Part shown: piece by piece, positions 1-7,590 of the stretch | Layout: each line of letters opens with the position of its first letter | Position numbering within the stretch: position 1 is the first letter of the stretch | Assembly: GCA_018969015.1 (NCBI GenBank) | Contig: JAGWZE010000028.1 | Span: 1 to 46,320 of the forward strand | Direction: 5' to 3' | Source of the DNA: Alphaproteobacteria bacterium | GTDB lineage: Bacteria; Pseudomonadota; Alphaproteobacteria; Caulobacterales; Aquidulcibacteraceae | Length of the DNA stretch: 46,320 nt | The notes under the pieces: model-generated | Told to the model about the DNA's origin: nothing | Seen by the model: only the letters and a program-made list of their open reading frames with translations | The model's database searches: none | Made by a program: the position numbers and the translations under genes

Positions 1-313
1 CGACGAGGATCACGAGCACGTTCAGGAAGCGCGCACGCTCCGGCGCATCGACGGGCGGCGCCAGATTCGTGTGTGGATAACTCTCGGCGAGGCGGAGCAG
101 GATGGCGGCGCTTTCCGTCATCACCTCGCCGTCGGGCAAAATGAGCGTGGGAACCTGCAGGAGCGGATTGACCCGCGCGAGCGGCGAGGCCGCCCAATCG
201 TCCTCCCACGCGAGGTCCACATAGGCGGTTTCGGCATCGCACAGGCGCAACGCAACTTCGACGATTTGCGATCCGCCGCCGGGCGCGCCGTAGAGGGTGT
301 AAGGGGCCGTCAC
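1..313 (-). CDS. Glutathione S-transferase family protein (C-terminus beyond window)
   Basis: The visible 104 residues form the N-terminal thioredoxin-like domain of a glutathione S-transferase. They begin VTAPYTLYGAPGGGSQIVE and carry the glutathione-binding segment VPTLILPDG followed by MTESAAIL (the usual ESxAI motif), then enter the helical domain. The GTG start at 313 shares the GTGA overlap with the stop of the upstream gene (310-666), so the two are probably translationally coupled. The fold assignment is firm. Substrate is unknown, and the C-terminal domain lies outside the window. Confidence 0.85.
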   Translation of the reverse strand, partial: MTAPYTLYGAPGGGSQIVEVALRLCDAETAYVDLAWEDDWAASPLARVNPLLQVPTLILPDGEVMTESAAILLRLAESYPHTNLAPPVDAPERARFLNVLVILV

Positions 314-666
314 CCAGTCTCCGAATCCGGAAAGAAGTAGCGCTCTTCGACGATCAGACGGCGCCATTGTTCTCCAAGATCCACGGCGTCCGCATATCGA
401 AGCCATCGGCGTCCGCCCGGGTCGAACGCGAACGACGGGTGGGCGGGAGAGATCAGGGCGGCGATCCCCGCGTAGCCCGCCAACGCGCCCGCGACCTGGT
501 CAACGCCGCGTGGCCCAAAAAGCAGGATCGCGCGGGGCCCTTCTATGGTGGCTGATGAGTTGAGAGACGCCCGACGCCACCCCCCTGCGGGACGGCCAAA
601 GCGAAACACGAGCGCGATGTCGTCGAACAACTCGGCTTCGAGATCGCTGACATAGATCGCGTTCAA
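310..666 (-). CDS. Conserved-looking protein of unknown function, coupled to GST
   Basis: A 118-residue protein that I do not recognise. It has no signal peptide or membrane segment. It is rich in Trp, Arg and aromatic residues and looks like a small soluble alpha/beta protein. It reads from a TTG at 666 with GGGGA about 7 bases upstream, and its TGA overlaps the GTG start of the GST gene by 4 bases, which argues that it is genuinely translated. It begins just past the probable 3' end of ssrA on the same strand. The function is unknown and the start codon is uncertain. Confidence 0.6.
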   Translation of the reverse strand: MNAIYVSDLEAELFDDIALVFRFGRPAGGWRRASLNSSATIEGPRAILLFGPRGVDQVAGALAGYAGIAALISPAHPSFAFDPGGRRWLRYADAVDLGEQWRRLIVEERYFFPDSETG

Positions 667-699
667 CGACGTCCCCGGCGCGAGCGAGGTTCCTCAATC

Positions 700-1034
700 C
701 TATGAACAACCTCGGCGGCGAAGTGCGGGGCTTCTGTTGCCAGGCGCCCCGCGGCCCCGCCTAGGGTTGCTACACCCTAGGGCTTAGTTCGGACTAGCCA
801 GCTGCATTACGCAGCGAGGCGGACGTCCTGAGCAAAGTTGTCGTTGGCAACTATTGCAATCGGCCTGTGACGGGACCACCCGAGCGAAAGCCACGACCTT
901 CAACGTCCGTCGATCCTGTTTCGGCCCCATCGCCCGCAACGAACGGGAGGGATGGTGGAGCCGCCGGGAATCGCACCCGGGTCCGATCCGCCTATCTTCG
1001 CGCGTTTATCGCCATAGTCCGGCGAACCGGACGC
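700..1034 (-). ncRNA. ssrA: tmRNA, circularly permuted two-piece form
   Basis: The acceptor piece is encoded first and ends in CCACCA (3' end at 953). The coding piece starts GGGGCCGAAACAGG at 928, leaving a 24-base linker (929-952) to be removed. The 7-bp acceptor stem GGGGCCG/CGGCTCC pairs across the two pieces and includes the G3-U70 wobble recognised by alanyl-tRNA synthetase. The tag frame runs 848 to 810 with TAA at 809-807 and encodes ANDNFAQDVRLAA; TAGTT precedes the GCC resume codon. A stem CCTAGGG/CCCTAGG follows the tag. The T-loop reads TGCGATT rather than TTCGATT. A GTCCGG-TTCG-CCGGAC hairpin (1017-1032) sits at the likely transcript 5' end, just after a sigma73-like CTACATT (1039-1045 on the complement). 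Both outer ends are approximate. Confidence 0.93.
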
Positions 1035-1187
1035 ACCGAATGTAGGCGCTTCGGCCGCGCCGCGGAAGGGGGCGCGGATCGCGCGGATCGTCGGGCCGGC
1101 CTTCACGCGCCCGTGTGTCGGGCGTAGCCCACAGGCGCGCATGCGTCGGGGGACGACATTGCGGGCGAGTCACCCCACATTGTCGTC

Positions 1188-2051
1188 ATGGCCGTCGCCG
1201 CTCCGCTCGCGCCGCCCCCTGAGGAGGCGTTCACGCCGTCCGCGCTCAACGCGGACGTGCAGTACCTCGCGCTGCTTCGGGACATCCTGGAGACCGGGGT
1301 CGACCGGCCGGACCGGACAGGCGTGGGCACCCGCGGCGTGTTCGGCCGCCAGATGCGCTTCGATCTGGCCGAAGGCTTCCCGCTGCTGACGACGAAGAAG
1401 CTGCACGTCAAATCGATCGTCGTCGAGTTGCTCTGGTTCCTGCGCGGCGACACGAACGTCCGCTGGCTGCAGGAGCGCGGGGTCTCGATCTGGGACGAGT
1501 GGGCCGACCCCGAAACGGGCGATCTCGGCCCCGTCTATGGCAAGCAATGGCGGTCCTGGGCGGCGCCGGACGGGCGCGTGATCGACCAGATCGCCAACGT
1601 GATCGAGTCCCTGAAAACGAACCCCAATTCCCGCCGCCACATCGTCAGCGCCTGGAACCCGGCGGACGTCGACGACATGGCGCTGCCGCCCTGTCATTGC
1701 CTGTTCCAGTTCCACGTCGCGGACGGAAAGCTGTCGTGCCAGCTCTACCAGCGCTCGGCCGACGTGTTCCTCGGCGTGCCGTTCAACATCGCGAGCTATG
1801 CGCTCCTGACCGCCATGATGGCGCAGGTCGTCGGCCTCCAACCGGGGCACTTCGTCCATACGCTCGGTGACGCGCATCTTTATGCGAACCATGTCGAGCA
1901 GGCGCGCCTTCAGTTGACGCGCGCGCCGCTCGCGCCGCCCACACTTCGCCTCGCCCCGCACAAGCGGGACATCGCCGCCTTCGACGCCGAGGACGTCGTC
2001 ATCGAAGGCTACAAGGCGCATCCGGCCATCAAAGCGCCGATCGCCGTTTGA
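1188..2051 (+). CDS. thyA: Thymidylate synthase
   Basis: Thymidylate synthase converts dUMP and methylene-tetrahydrofolate to dTMP and dihydrofolate in the cytoplasm. The 287-residue protein has the catalytic Cys169 in PPCHC, phosphate-binding Arg149-Arg150 in NSRRHI, and the [13 protein letters not shown] substrate loop (Arg189, Asp192, Asn200). The N-terminus is about 20 residues longer than that of E. coli ThyA, and no clear ribosome-binding site precedes the ATG at 1188, so a later start (for example GTG at 1256) is possible. It leads a tight group with an exported protein and folA; DHFR recycles the dihydrofolate that ThyA makes. Confidence 0.97.
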   Translation: MAVAAPLAPPPEEAFTPSALNADVQYLALLRDILETGVDRPDRTGVGTRGVFGRQMRFDLAEGFPLLTTKKLHVKSIVVELLWFLRGDTNVRWLQERGVSIWDEWADPETGDLGPVYGKQWRSWAAPDGRVIDQIANVIESLKTNPNSRRHIVSAWNPADVDDMALPPCHCLFQFHVADGKLSCQLYQRSADVFLGVPFNIASYALLTAMMAQVVGLQPGHFVHTLGDAHLYANHVEQARLQLTRAPLAPPTLRLAPHKRDIAAFDAEDVVIEGYKAHPAIKAPIAV

Positions 2052-2068
2052 GCGCTTCCCAAGAGACC

Positions 2069-2590
2069 ATGGATCAAGCCGCGCACACCGCCCGCCTGAT
2101 GAAACTGGTGATCCCGACCACGGCGATCATCACGACCGTCTATTCCACGGGGTTCACTTTCGCGGTCGCGACGGCGCCTGAACCCGTCGGCGAGCGCAAC
2201 CCGAACGACTTCGTGACGGCCGGCGAGATCAAGCCGGGCTGGCGCTACGAGGTGTTCGAGAAGTCCTGGCCGAAGTCCTACACGCTCGACGTCCGCGGCC
2301 TCCAGCCGGGCGCGCCGGGCGTCTGCGCCGTCGATGTGCGCGGCTGGCCGAAGCCGCTAGCCGCGATGCCGGGGCCAGGAACGACGGTGCGCGTGGTGTT
2401 CGACAAGCCGCTGCAGGGCATGTCGTCCTCGATGGTGACGATCGATCTGATGGAAGGCACGCGCATGTCCTGCGCCGTGCACGTCACCGACGGCGTCGTC
2501 ATGGACACGCCGGCGGTCGTCAAGCCGCCGCGGCCGGATCGGCCGAAGCCGATCGCACGGGCGGAGCCGCAGCCGGCGATGGCGCTTTGA
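2069..2590 (+). CDS. Exported or membrane-anchored protein of unknown function between thyA and folA
   Basis: A 173-residue protein that I do not recognise. Residues about 11-36 form one hydrophobic segment after MKLV, resembling a signal peptide or anchor that ends near AVATA. The rest is a polar, probably beta-rich domain with two Cys and a Pro/Arg-rich tail. I chose ATG 2069 because AAGAGA lies just upstream. A TTG at 2048 would overlap thyA, and ATG 2099 would leave a cleaner signal peptide. Its TGA overlaps the TTG start of folA by 4 bases, so it appears to be co-translated with folate and thymidylate genes. No functional link is evident from the sequence. Confidence 0.72.
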   Translation: MDQAAHTARLMKLVIPTTAIITTVYSTGFTFAVATAPEPVGERNPNDFVTAGEIKPGWRYEVFEKSWPKSYTLDVRGLQPGAPGVCAVDVRGWPKPLAAMPGPGTTVRVVFDKPLQGMSSSMVTIDLMEGTRMSCAVHVTDGVVMDTPAVVKPPRPDRPKPIARAEPQPAMAL

Positions 2591-3096
2591 CCCGCCTCAC
2601 GCTCGTCGTCGCACGGGCGCGCAACGGCGTGATCGGCAAGGACGGCGCGCTGCCGTGGCGGATGTCTTCCGATCTCAAGCACTTCAAGGCGACCACGCTG
2701 GGCAAGCCCGTGCTGATGGGGCGCCGGACGTGGGAGTCGCTTGGCCGACCCTTGCCCGGTCGCGCCAACATCGTGGTGACGCGCACCGCGCGGGTGGCGA
2801 CGCCTGGGGCCTGGACGTTTTCGGATCTCGCCTCCGCCTGCGCCGCCGGGCGGGCGATGGCGGAGGCGGCGGGCGTGGACGACGTGTGCGTGATCGGCGG
2901 CGGCGCGCTCTATGCCGAGACGCTGCCCTGCGCCGACCGGATCGTGCTCACGGAGGTCGATCTCGAGCCGGACGGCGACGTCGTCCTGCCGCCGATCGAC
3001 GAGCGCCTGTTCGTCGAGACGGCGCGCACCGTGCTGCCGCGCGGCCCGAAAGACGACGCCTCGGCGGTCGTTCGGGTGCTGGACCGCCGGATCTGA
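2587..3096 (+). CDS. folA: Dihydrofolate reductase
   Basis: Reduces dihydrofolate to tetrahydrofolate with NADPH. The 169-residue length is typical. Visible family features are NGVIGKDGALPWRMSSDLKHF at the N-terminus (Met20-type loop, the LPW motif and the substrate-facing Asp), VLMGRRTWESLGRPLPGR (cofactor binding) and VIGGGALYAETL (the GG nucleotide-binding turn). Translation probably starts at TTG 2587, overlapping the preceding stop by 4 bases. Clustering with thyA matches the shared folate cycle. Confidence 0.95.
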   Translation: MTRLTLVVARARNGVIGKDGALPWRMSSDLKHFKATTLGKPVLMGRRTWESLGRPLPGRANIVVTRTARVATPGAWTFSDLASACAAGRAMAEAAGVDDVCVIGGGALYAETLPCADRIVLTEVDLEPDGDVVLPPIDERLFVETARTVLPRGPKDDASAVVRVLDRRI

Positions 3097-3184
3097 GCCG
3101 CGCCGCAGTCGCGCGCCGCTTGCGCCGGGGCGCCGACCGGTGGATGGTCGACACACAAGAACCGACAAATACGGGGGAAACGGC

Positions 3185-3871
3185 ATGACGGCGTTCCTCG
3201 CGGCTCTGGCCGCGTTCGTGCTGATGCACGTGGGGTTGTCCGCGACCGGGCTGCGCGGCGTGGCGGTCAAGGCGATGGGGGAGTGGCCCTATCGCGGGGC
3301 GTTCTCGATCGCCTCCGTCGTGCTCATGGCGGCCCTGGTCTGGACCTATGGCGGCGCCAGGATCGACCCTGCGAACGTGCCGCTGTGGAGCCCGCCGCCG
3401 GGCATGCGGCACGCCACCTACCTGATCGCGGGCCTGGGCGTGACGCTCGCCATCGCCGGCCTGCTCACGCCGGGCCCGACGCTGGCCGGGGCCGAAGGGC
3501 TCCTGCGCAGCGAACGGCCGGCCCGCGGCGTGCTCGCCATCACCCGCCACCCCTTCCTGTGGGGCGTCGCCCTCTGGGGGCTGGGGCATGCGCTCGCCAA
3601 TCCCGAGGTCGCGCCGACCGCCCTGTTCCTGGGGCTGGCCGTGATGGTGCTTCTGGGCACACGGTCGATCGACAAGAAGGGGCGGGCGCGGGAAGGGTGG
3701 CCGGCCTTCGCGGCGGTGACGTCCAACGTCCCGTTCGCGGCCATCCTGCAGGGGCGCGCCAAGGCCAATCTGGGGGAAATGGCGCCCATGCTGGCCATCG
3801 GGGCCGTCGCGTCCGGGGCGATTTTGTGGGCCCATCCGATCCTTTTCGGCGTTCAGGCGCTGCCCGGTTAG
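3185..3871 (+). CDS. NnrU-family integral membrane protein
   Basis: A 228-residue inner-membrane protein with about six hydrophobic segments. The segment ITRHPFLWGVALWGLGHALANPE is the family signature; RHP-x-LWG and HxLAN are typical of NnrU proteins. NnrU was first noted near denitrification genes and is related to isoprenylcysteine methyltransferase-like membrane enzymes, but its biochemical role is not settled. No nitrogen-oxide gene is visible nearby. ATG 3185 follows GGGGGAAA at suitable spacing. Later hydrophobic stretches near residues 195-225 complete the bundle. Confidence 0.85.
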   Translation: MTAFLAALAAFVLMHVGLSATGLRGVAVKAMGEWPYRGAFSIASVVLMAALVWTYGGARIDPANVPLWSPPPGMRHATYLIAGLGVTLAIAGLLTPGPTLAGAEGLLRSERPARGVLAITRHPFLWGVALWGLGHALANPEVAPTALFLGLAVMVLLGTRSIDKKGRAREGWPAFAAVTSNVPFAAILQGRAKANLGEMAPMLAIGAVASGAILWAHPILFGVQALPG

Positions 3872-3916
3872 CGCCGTTTTAAGCGCGATCGGTCCAGGGT
3901 GGGGCGAGAGGTGCTT

Positions 3917-4276
3917 ATGTCCCGCCCTGCCGTGATCGATTGCGACCACTTCCAGACCATGACCGGCGGGGACCGTGACCTGCAGGTCGAGGTCCTGGGC
4001 ATGTTCGATGAACAGACCCAGCTCTGGAAGCGCCTGCTGATCCCGGACGCCCCGGTCCACACCTGGCGGGACGCGGCGCATACGCTCAAGGGCTCGGCCC
4101 GCGGGCTTGGCCTGTGGGCCCTCGCGCAGGCCTGCGAGACCGCCGAAGCGCTGGCCAAAAACGGCGTCACGGACGGCCCGGTCGTCGCCGCGGAACTGGC
4201 CAAGGTCCGCGCGGCTTTGGACGAGGCCCAGGACGTGATCCGCAAGGTGCTCGAAACGGGCGACTGTCTGGGCTAG
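3917..4276 (+). CDS. HPt domain phosphotransfer protein
   Basis: A 119-residue stand-alone histidine phosphotransfer protein. The HPt signature HTLKGSARGLG places the phosphorylatable His at residue 55, inside a predicted four-helix bundle that fills the whole protein. ATG 3917 is preferred over GTG 3899 because GAGAGG lies 5 bases upstream of it. Such free HPt proteins shuttle phosphate between hybrid kinases and response regulators. No hybrid kinase or regulator is adjacent, so its partners must be encoded elsewhere. Caulobacter ShpA is a comparable protein, but I cannot claim orthology. Confidence 0.88.
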   Translation: MSRPAVIDCDHFQTMTGGDRDLQVEVLGMFDEQTQLWKRLLIPDAPVHTWRDAAHTLKGSARGLGLWALAQACETAEALAKNGVTDGPVVAAELAKVRAALDEAQDVIRKVLETGDCLG

Positions 4277-4319
4277 TGAGCGGAGCCACGCGCCGCATCG
4301 GCGCAACAAGGGCGGTGTC

Positions 4320-4784
4320 ATGACCCGTTTCGCCCTCCAGTTCGGGCAAACCCAACCTGGTCTCGTCTTCGTCGAGCGCATGAGCGTCTATGGGGTTTGC
4401 GCCCGCGGCGAACGCGAGATCGCGATCGTGCGCATCGGCCGCGACGCGCCTTTCGAATACGATCTGCCGGGCGGCGGCATCGAGCACGACGAGGACGAGG
4501 CTGGCGCGCTCATCCGCGAGTTTTCGGAAGAGACCGGCCTGACCGTCTGGCCCAATCGCATCATCGGCCGGGCCGGACAGTACTGGATCAACAAGGGCGA
4601 ACCCCGAAACTCCCTGTCCACGTTCTACGAGGTCGAGCTCTCCGCCTCCGACGGCGACCCGACCGAGCCCGATCACAAGCTCGTCTGGATGGCCCCGAGC
4701 GAGGCTGCGCTGATCGTTCGCCACGAGAGCCACGCCTGGGCCATTCTTCATTGGATCAGGGCGCGCCGCGCGGCGCCGCGCTGA
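4320..4784 (+). CDS. Nudix hydrolase
   Basis: A 154-residue Nudix enzyme that hydrolyses a nucleoside diphosphate linked to another moiety. The Nudix box GX5EX7REUXEEXGU is intact at residues 52-74 (G52, E58, R66-E67, E70-E71, G73). The protein has the usual single-domain length. Substrate cannot be deduced; 8-oxo-dGTP, ADP-sugars and others are all possible. It sits 43 bases after the HPt gene and 26 bases before a methyltransferase gene on the same strand. Confidence 0.92.
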   Translation: MTRFALQFGQTQPGLVFVERMSVYGVCARGEREIAIVRIGRDAPFEYDLPGGGIEHDEDEAGALIREFSEETGLTVWPNRIIGRAGQYWINKGEPRNSLSTFYEVELSASDGDPTEPDHKLVWMAPSEAALIVRHESHAWAILHWIRARRAAPR

Positions 4785-4810
4785 TCCGGACCGGACCGAG
4801 GAGCAGGGCG

Positions 4811-5431
4811 ATGGGCCTGTATTCACGCTACGTCCTGCCGCACGTCATCAACTGCGCGTGCGGTACGCGGCCCATCGAGAAGGAGCGCGCGAAGATCACG
4901 CCGCTCGCCGCCGGCGTCGTACTCGAGCTGGGCTTCGGCTCCGGCCGCAACCTTGCGCACTACGACGCCGCCAAGATCACGAAAATCTACGCGTTGGAGC
5001 CCGAGCCCGGCATGCTGGCGCTCGCGCGCAAGGCCGCAGCGGGCGCGTCCGTGCCGATCGAGATCCTGCCCGAACGCGCCGAAGACCTCTCGCTTCCGCC
5101 CGCCTCCGTGGACTGCGTGCTGATCACCTACACGCTGTGCACGATCCCGGACGGGATCACCGCGCTGGAGGCCGCGCGCGGTGCGCTGAAGCCGGGCGGG
5201 CGGTTGCTGTTCTGCGAACACGGCGCCGCGCCCGACGCCGACGTCGCCGCCGCCCAGCGGCGCATCGAGCCGCTGTGGAAGCGTCTCGCCGGCGGCTGCC
5301 ATCTGACGCGCGACGTTCCCGCTCTGCTGCGCGACGGCGGTTTCGAGATCGATGACCTCACCGCCTGGTATCTGCCCAAGACGCCGCGCTTCGCAGGCTA
5401 CACCTATCGCGGCGTCGCGCACGCGCGTTAA
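4811..5431 (+). CDS. Class I SAM-dependent methyltransferase
   Basis: A 206-residue methyltransferase with a Rossmann core. Motif I is VLELGFGSGRNL (residues about 37-48), followed by an acidic residue at the end of strand 2 (ALEPEPGML) and the post-motif ALKPGGRLLFCEHG. The closest resemblance I can name is to small METTL7/PhcB-like enzymes acting on lipids or small thiols, but substrate is not readable from sequence. ATG 4811 has GAGGAGCAGGG upstream. The stop TAA lies inside the first of two CGTTAACGA sites. Confidence 0.88.
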   Translation: MGLYSRYVLPHVINCACGTRPIEKERAKITPLAAGVVLELGFGSGRNLAHYDAAKITKIYALEPEPGMLALARKAAAGASVPIEILPERAEDLSLPPASVDCVLITYTLCTIPDGITALEAARGALKPGGRLLFCEHGAAPDADVAAAQRRIEPLWKRLAGGCHLTRDVPALLRDGGFEIDDLTAWYLPKTPRFAGYTYRGVAHAR

Positions 5432-5455
5432 CGAAGCGGCAGCGTACGTTAACGA
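5426..5455. repeat. Two palindromic CGTTAACGA sites 21 bases apart
   Basis: CGTTAACGA occurs at 5426-5434 and again at 5447-5455. Each contains the 8-base palindrome CGTTAACG, and the centres are 21 bases apart, which puts both on the same DNA face. They lie at the start of the 178-base gap before the exported protein at 5610. The TTAA spacing (17) does not match CtrA (7). A binding site for another dimeric regulator is possible but unproven. Confidence 0.4.
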
Positions 5456-5513
5456 TCCGAGAGGTTCGCACTTCCCTTTTCGAGTGAATTTGGTATTCTC
5501 TTGGGGCTGGGCT

Positions 5514-5551
5514 GGCCTGATTCAAAAGCTGTGCAGAAGCGCGATCAGGCC
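5514..5551. promoter_or_regulatory. Inverted repeat in leader of the gene at 5610
   Basis: GGCCTGAT (5514-5521) is a perfect complement of ATCAGGCC (5544-5551), with a 22-base loop. It lies in the leader region of the exported protein at 5610. It is not followed by a T-run, so a terminator is unlikely; an operator or mRNA hairpin is possible. Confidence 0.35.
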
Positions 5552-5609
5552 GATTTCGAACCGCGATGGCGGAAGTCTTGGACTTCTCTGTCCGTCGTAG
5601 GGGGCGGAT

Positions 5610-6185
5610 ATGACGATCTCTTCTGTCGTTCTTCTCGCTGCGGTATCTGCAAGTGCGGTCGATAGCCCGCCGCGGGCTGGCGTCGCCACGATTGGCGTGG
5701 ATGAAGTCGTCGCCACCTATCCGAAGCCCATTGGCCCCCCGGTCGCCATTCCCACCCGCGCGGCCTTGTTCGCCGCGGCCGGGCCGGCAGAAGCCGTCCA
5801 AGTGGTGAACGAGACGCCGTCCCCTGACGCGGACGTGCCGCTCGCGACCGCGCCGCAACCGCGCGCCAAGTCCTTGTTGCCACGGATGGCAATGTTGGGC
5901 CGTCGTCTCGATGGACTTGTGGACGAGTACAAGCAGCCCAATTGGGACAAGTCGGATTGGTACCTGTTCGCCGGCACGGATGGTCAGGCCATGACGTGGG
6001 CGCCGCGCGCCGCGCATGACCTCCAGATTCAGGATCGCATCGTCGTTGGCGAGCTGCAGGCCGGCGTTTCCTATCAGACCGGCCCTCTCCAGGCCTCCGT
6101 GGCCTACATGGAGCACGAGGTGTCGAACACGCAGCGGACTGACCGCCAGGGGTTCGCCGGCGTCTCCTTCACCTACCGCCGCTGA
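5610..6185 (+). CDS. Exported protein of unknown function
   Basis: A 191-residue protein with a short N-terminal signal sequence (SSVVLLAAVSASA). The next 70 residues are Pro/Ala-rich. A C-terminal region of about 80 residues has alternating strands, DWYLFAGTDGQAMTW, VVGELQAGVSYQTG and ASVAYMEHEV, and ends FAGVSFTYRR. Strands of this kind ending in an aromatic residue near the C-terminus suggest a small outer-membrane beta structure or a surface-exposed beta domain. I do not recognise a family. A GGGGGCGG stretch precedes ATG 5610. Confidence 0.75.
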   Translation: MTISSVVLLAAVSASAVDSPPRAGVATIGVDEVVATYPKPIGPPVAIPTRAALFAAAGPAEAVQVVNETPSPDADVPLATAPQPRAKSLLPRMAMLGRRLDGLVDEYKQPNWDKSDWYLFAGTDGQAMTWAPRAAHDLQIQDRIVVGELQAGVSYQTGPLQASVAYMEHEVSNTQRTDRQGFAGVSFTYRR

Positions 6186-6349
6186 TCGCCGCGACGCGCG
6201 GCAAAAGCGCCCAGTAACGCTTGGCTTCGCCTTCGCCTGCGCGGGGGCTTTCCAGCGCGCAAGGTCGGTCTCCCGCCGCGAAACGCCGCCGCGCCATTGA
6301 CGTACGCCGCGAAGCCCCCAACGTGTGGCCCGGCAAGAGGAGAGTTTGC

Positions 6350-6937
6350 ATGGTCCGTCTCGAGGACGAAAAGCCGGAAGCCCAGGCGCCGGCGCCGCCG
6401 CAAGTCGACAAGGCGCTGTTCGATGCGCGCCAGATCCTCCTGACGGGCGAAATCAATGACACCCAGGCCAAGCGCGTGAGCGCGGCGCTGCTGGCGCTGG
6501 CGGCGGTGTCGGATGACCCGATCACGCTGATCGTGTCCTCGCCGGGCGGTCACGTCGAAAGCGGCGACATGATCCACGACATGATCAAGTTCGTGAAGCC
6601 GCGGGTTAAGATCCTCGGCACGGGCTGGGTCGCGTCCGCCGGCGCGCTGATCTATTGCGCGGCGCCGAAGGAAGACCGTTTCTGCCTGCCCAACACGCGC
6701 TTCCTGCTGCACGAACCGCGCGGCGGCGTCGGCGGCGCGGCTTCGGACGTCGAAATCCAGGCGCGCGAAATCATCCGCATGCGCGAACGCCTGAACAAGA
6801 TCTTCGCCGCCGCGACGGGCCAGCCGATCGAGCGCATCAAGGAAGACACCGATCGCGACTACTGGATGATGGCCGAGGAAGCCAAGGCCTACGGCCTCGT
6901 CGGCAAGATCGTCACGAGCGCGGCGGAGTTGGCGTAA
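6350..6937 (+). CDS. ClpP-family serine protease subunit
   Basis: A 195-residue ClpP-fold protease with the triad retained: Ser97 in GWVASAGAL, His121 in FLLHEPRGG and Asp170 in DTDRDYW. The C-terminal half ([32 protein letters not shown]) matches canonical ClpP closely. The Ser motif is ASAG rather than the usual AASMG, and there is an Ala/Pro-rich 20-residue leader. ATG 6350 is supported by AGAGGAGAG upstream. No clpX, clpA or tig is adjacent, so this is probably a second ClpP paralogue rather than the main housekeeping subunit. Activity and unfoldase partner are not shown. Confidence 0.85.
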   Translation: MVRLEDEKPEAQAPAPPQVDKALFDARQILLTGEINDTQAKRVSAALLALAAVSDDPITLIVSSPGGHVESGDMIHDMIKFVKPRVKILGTGWVASAGALIYCAAPKEDRFCLPNTRFLLHEPRGGVGGAASDVEIQAREIIRMRERLNKIFAAATGQPIERIKEDTDRDYWMMAEEAKAYGLVGKIVTSAAELA

Positions 6938-6946
6938 ACACAAACG

Positions 6947-6982
6947 GTTCCCCGATCGGCGACTTAGCCGCCGATCGGGAAC
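6947..6982. terminator. Strong hairpin between convergent genes
   Basis: A 14-bp stem is formed by 6947-6961 and 6969-6982 (GTTCCC(C)GATCGGCG against CGCCGATCGGGAAC, one bulged C) with a 7-base loop. It lies between the ClpP-like gene and the end of the convergent HEPN-like gene. There is no clear T-run on either side, so it may act as a transcript-end stabiliser or a weak bidirectional terminator. Confidence 0.6.
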
Positions 6983-7008
6983 GCGTTCGAAAACACAAAT
7001 TCGTTCGG

Positions 7009-7560
7009 TCAACTTTTGCCTAACCGCGAAGTTGTCAGGTCATTGCCGAGCATCAACAGGGCCTGAGTAAGCTCAACGCAGTCGCCCGAGAACGCATTGA
7101 TCTGCATAAGTGTTAGCGGTTGAAGGTTTGTTTTGCCGCGCCACATGACAGGCATATGTTCGAATGACGTCATGGGGGGGACGAGCCGGACTTGCATCGA
7201 CTCAATTTGAGCTAGCGTTTTGGCTCCCGGCCAAAGGCTTACCTCCCAGTGCGCAAGCATGTTGCGGCGCTTGTTCAGGTTCCTGGTTCGCTTTGAAAGC
7301 TTGCGCCACCGCTCCAAATGTAAGCAGTCGTCGTTCTGGAGCGCAAAGGGTGCCGCAGCGTCGATGATCCTTAGTTTCGTTGCCGCGTTTTTCGCCGCAT
7401 CGAGGACTGCGAGTGAGGCCGCGCGAGGCGCCGGATCCATCATCGACGCGAAAACGAGGCCAAAGGCCATTTCGACTTTGGACCAAGCGTTGATGCCTTT
7501 ACCAACCGCCAGCAACATCGGCGTCAAATCGGGCAGGACTACAAACTTTGGCTCAGACAT
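7009..7560 (-). CDS. HEPN-like protein, low GC, probably acquired
   Basis: A 183-residue mainly helical protein. Residues 99-104 are RNMLAH, an R-x4-H motif within NKRRNMLAHW, the arrangement found in HEPN ribonuclease domains. It is preceded by a helix containing WSKVEMAF (residues 26-33), as in many small HEPN-like proteins. Base composition differs from the surroundings: 7021-7140 is about 52-53% GC by direct count, whereas flanking genes are near 70%. It starts 30 bases after the stop of the Nudix regulator on the same strand, but no good ribosome-binding site is seen. HEPN membership is inferred from the motif and helical pattern; function is unknown. Confidence 0.7.
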   Translation of the reverse strand: MSEPKFVVLPDLTPMLLAVGKGINAWSKVEMAFGLVFASMMDPAPRAASLAVLDAAKNAATKLRIIDAAAPFALQNDDCLHLERWRKLSKRTRNLNKRRNMLAHWEVSLWPGAKTLAQIESMQVRLVPPMTSFEHMPVMWRGKTNLQPLTLMQINAFSGDCVELTQALLMLGNDLTTSRLGKS

Positions 7561-7590
7561 GACCGATGACTATACGCGCATTGCGTTCAA

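Noticed and set aside
854-1127. Small open frames across the ssrA region
   Set aside because: The sequence is fully explained by the permuted tmRNA; the peptides have no motif.
1221-1229. AGGAGG inside the start of thyA as a ribosome-binding site for a later start
   Set aside because: No in-frame ATG, GTG or TTG lies at proper distance, so it is taken as coincidental.
2948-4381. 477-codon minus-strand open frame across folA, NnrU and HPt genes
   Set aside because: It runs antisense through three well-supported genes and has only low-complexity content.
5426-5455. CtrA binding site
   Set aside because: The two TTAA elements are 17 bases apart, not the 7 of the CtrA consensus.
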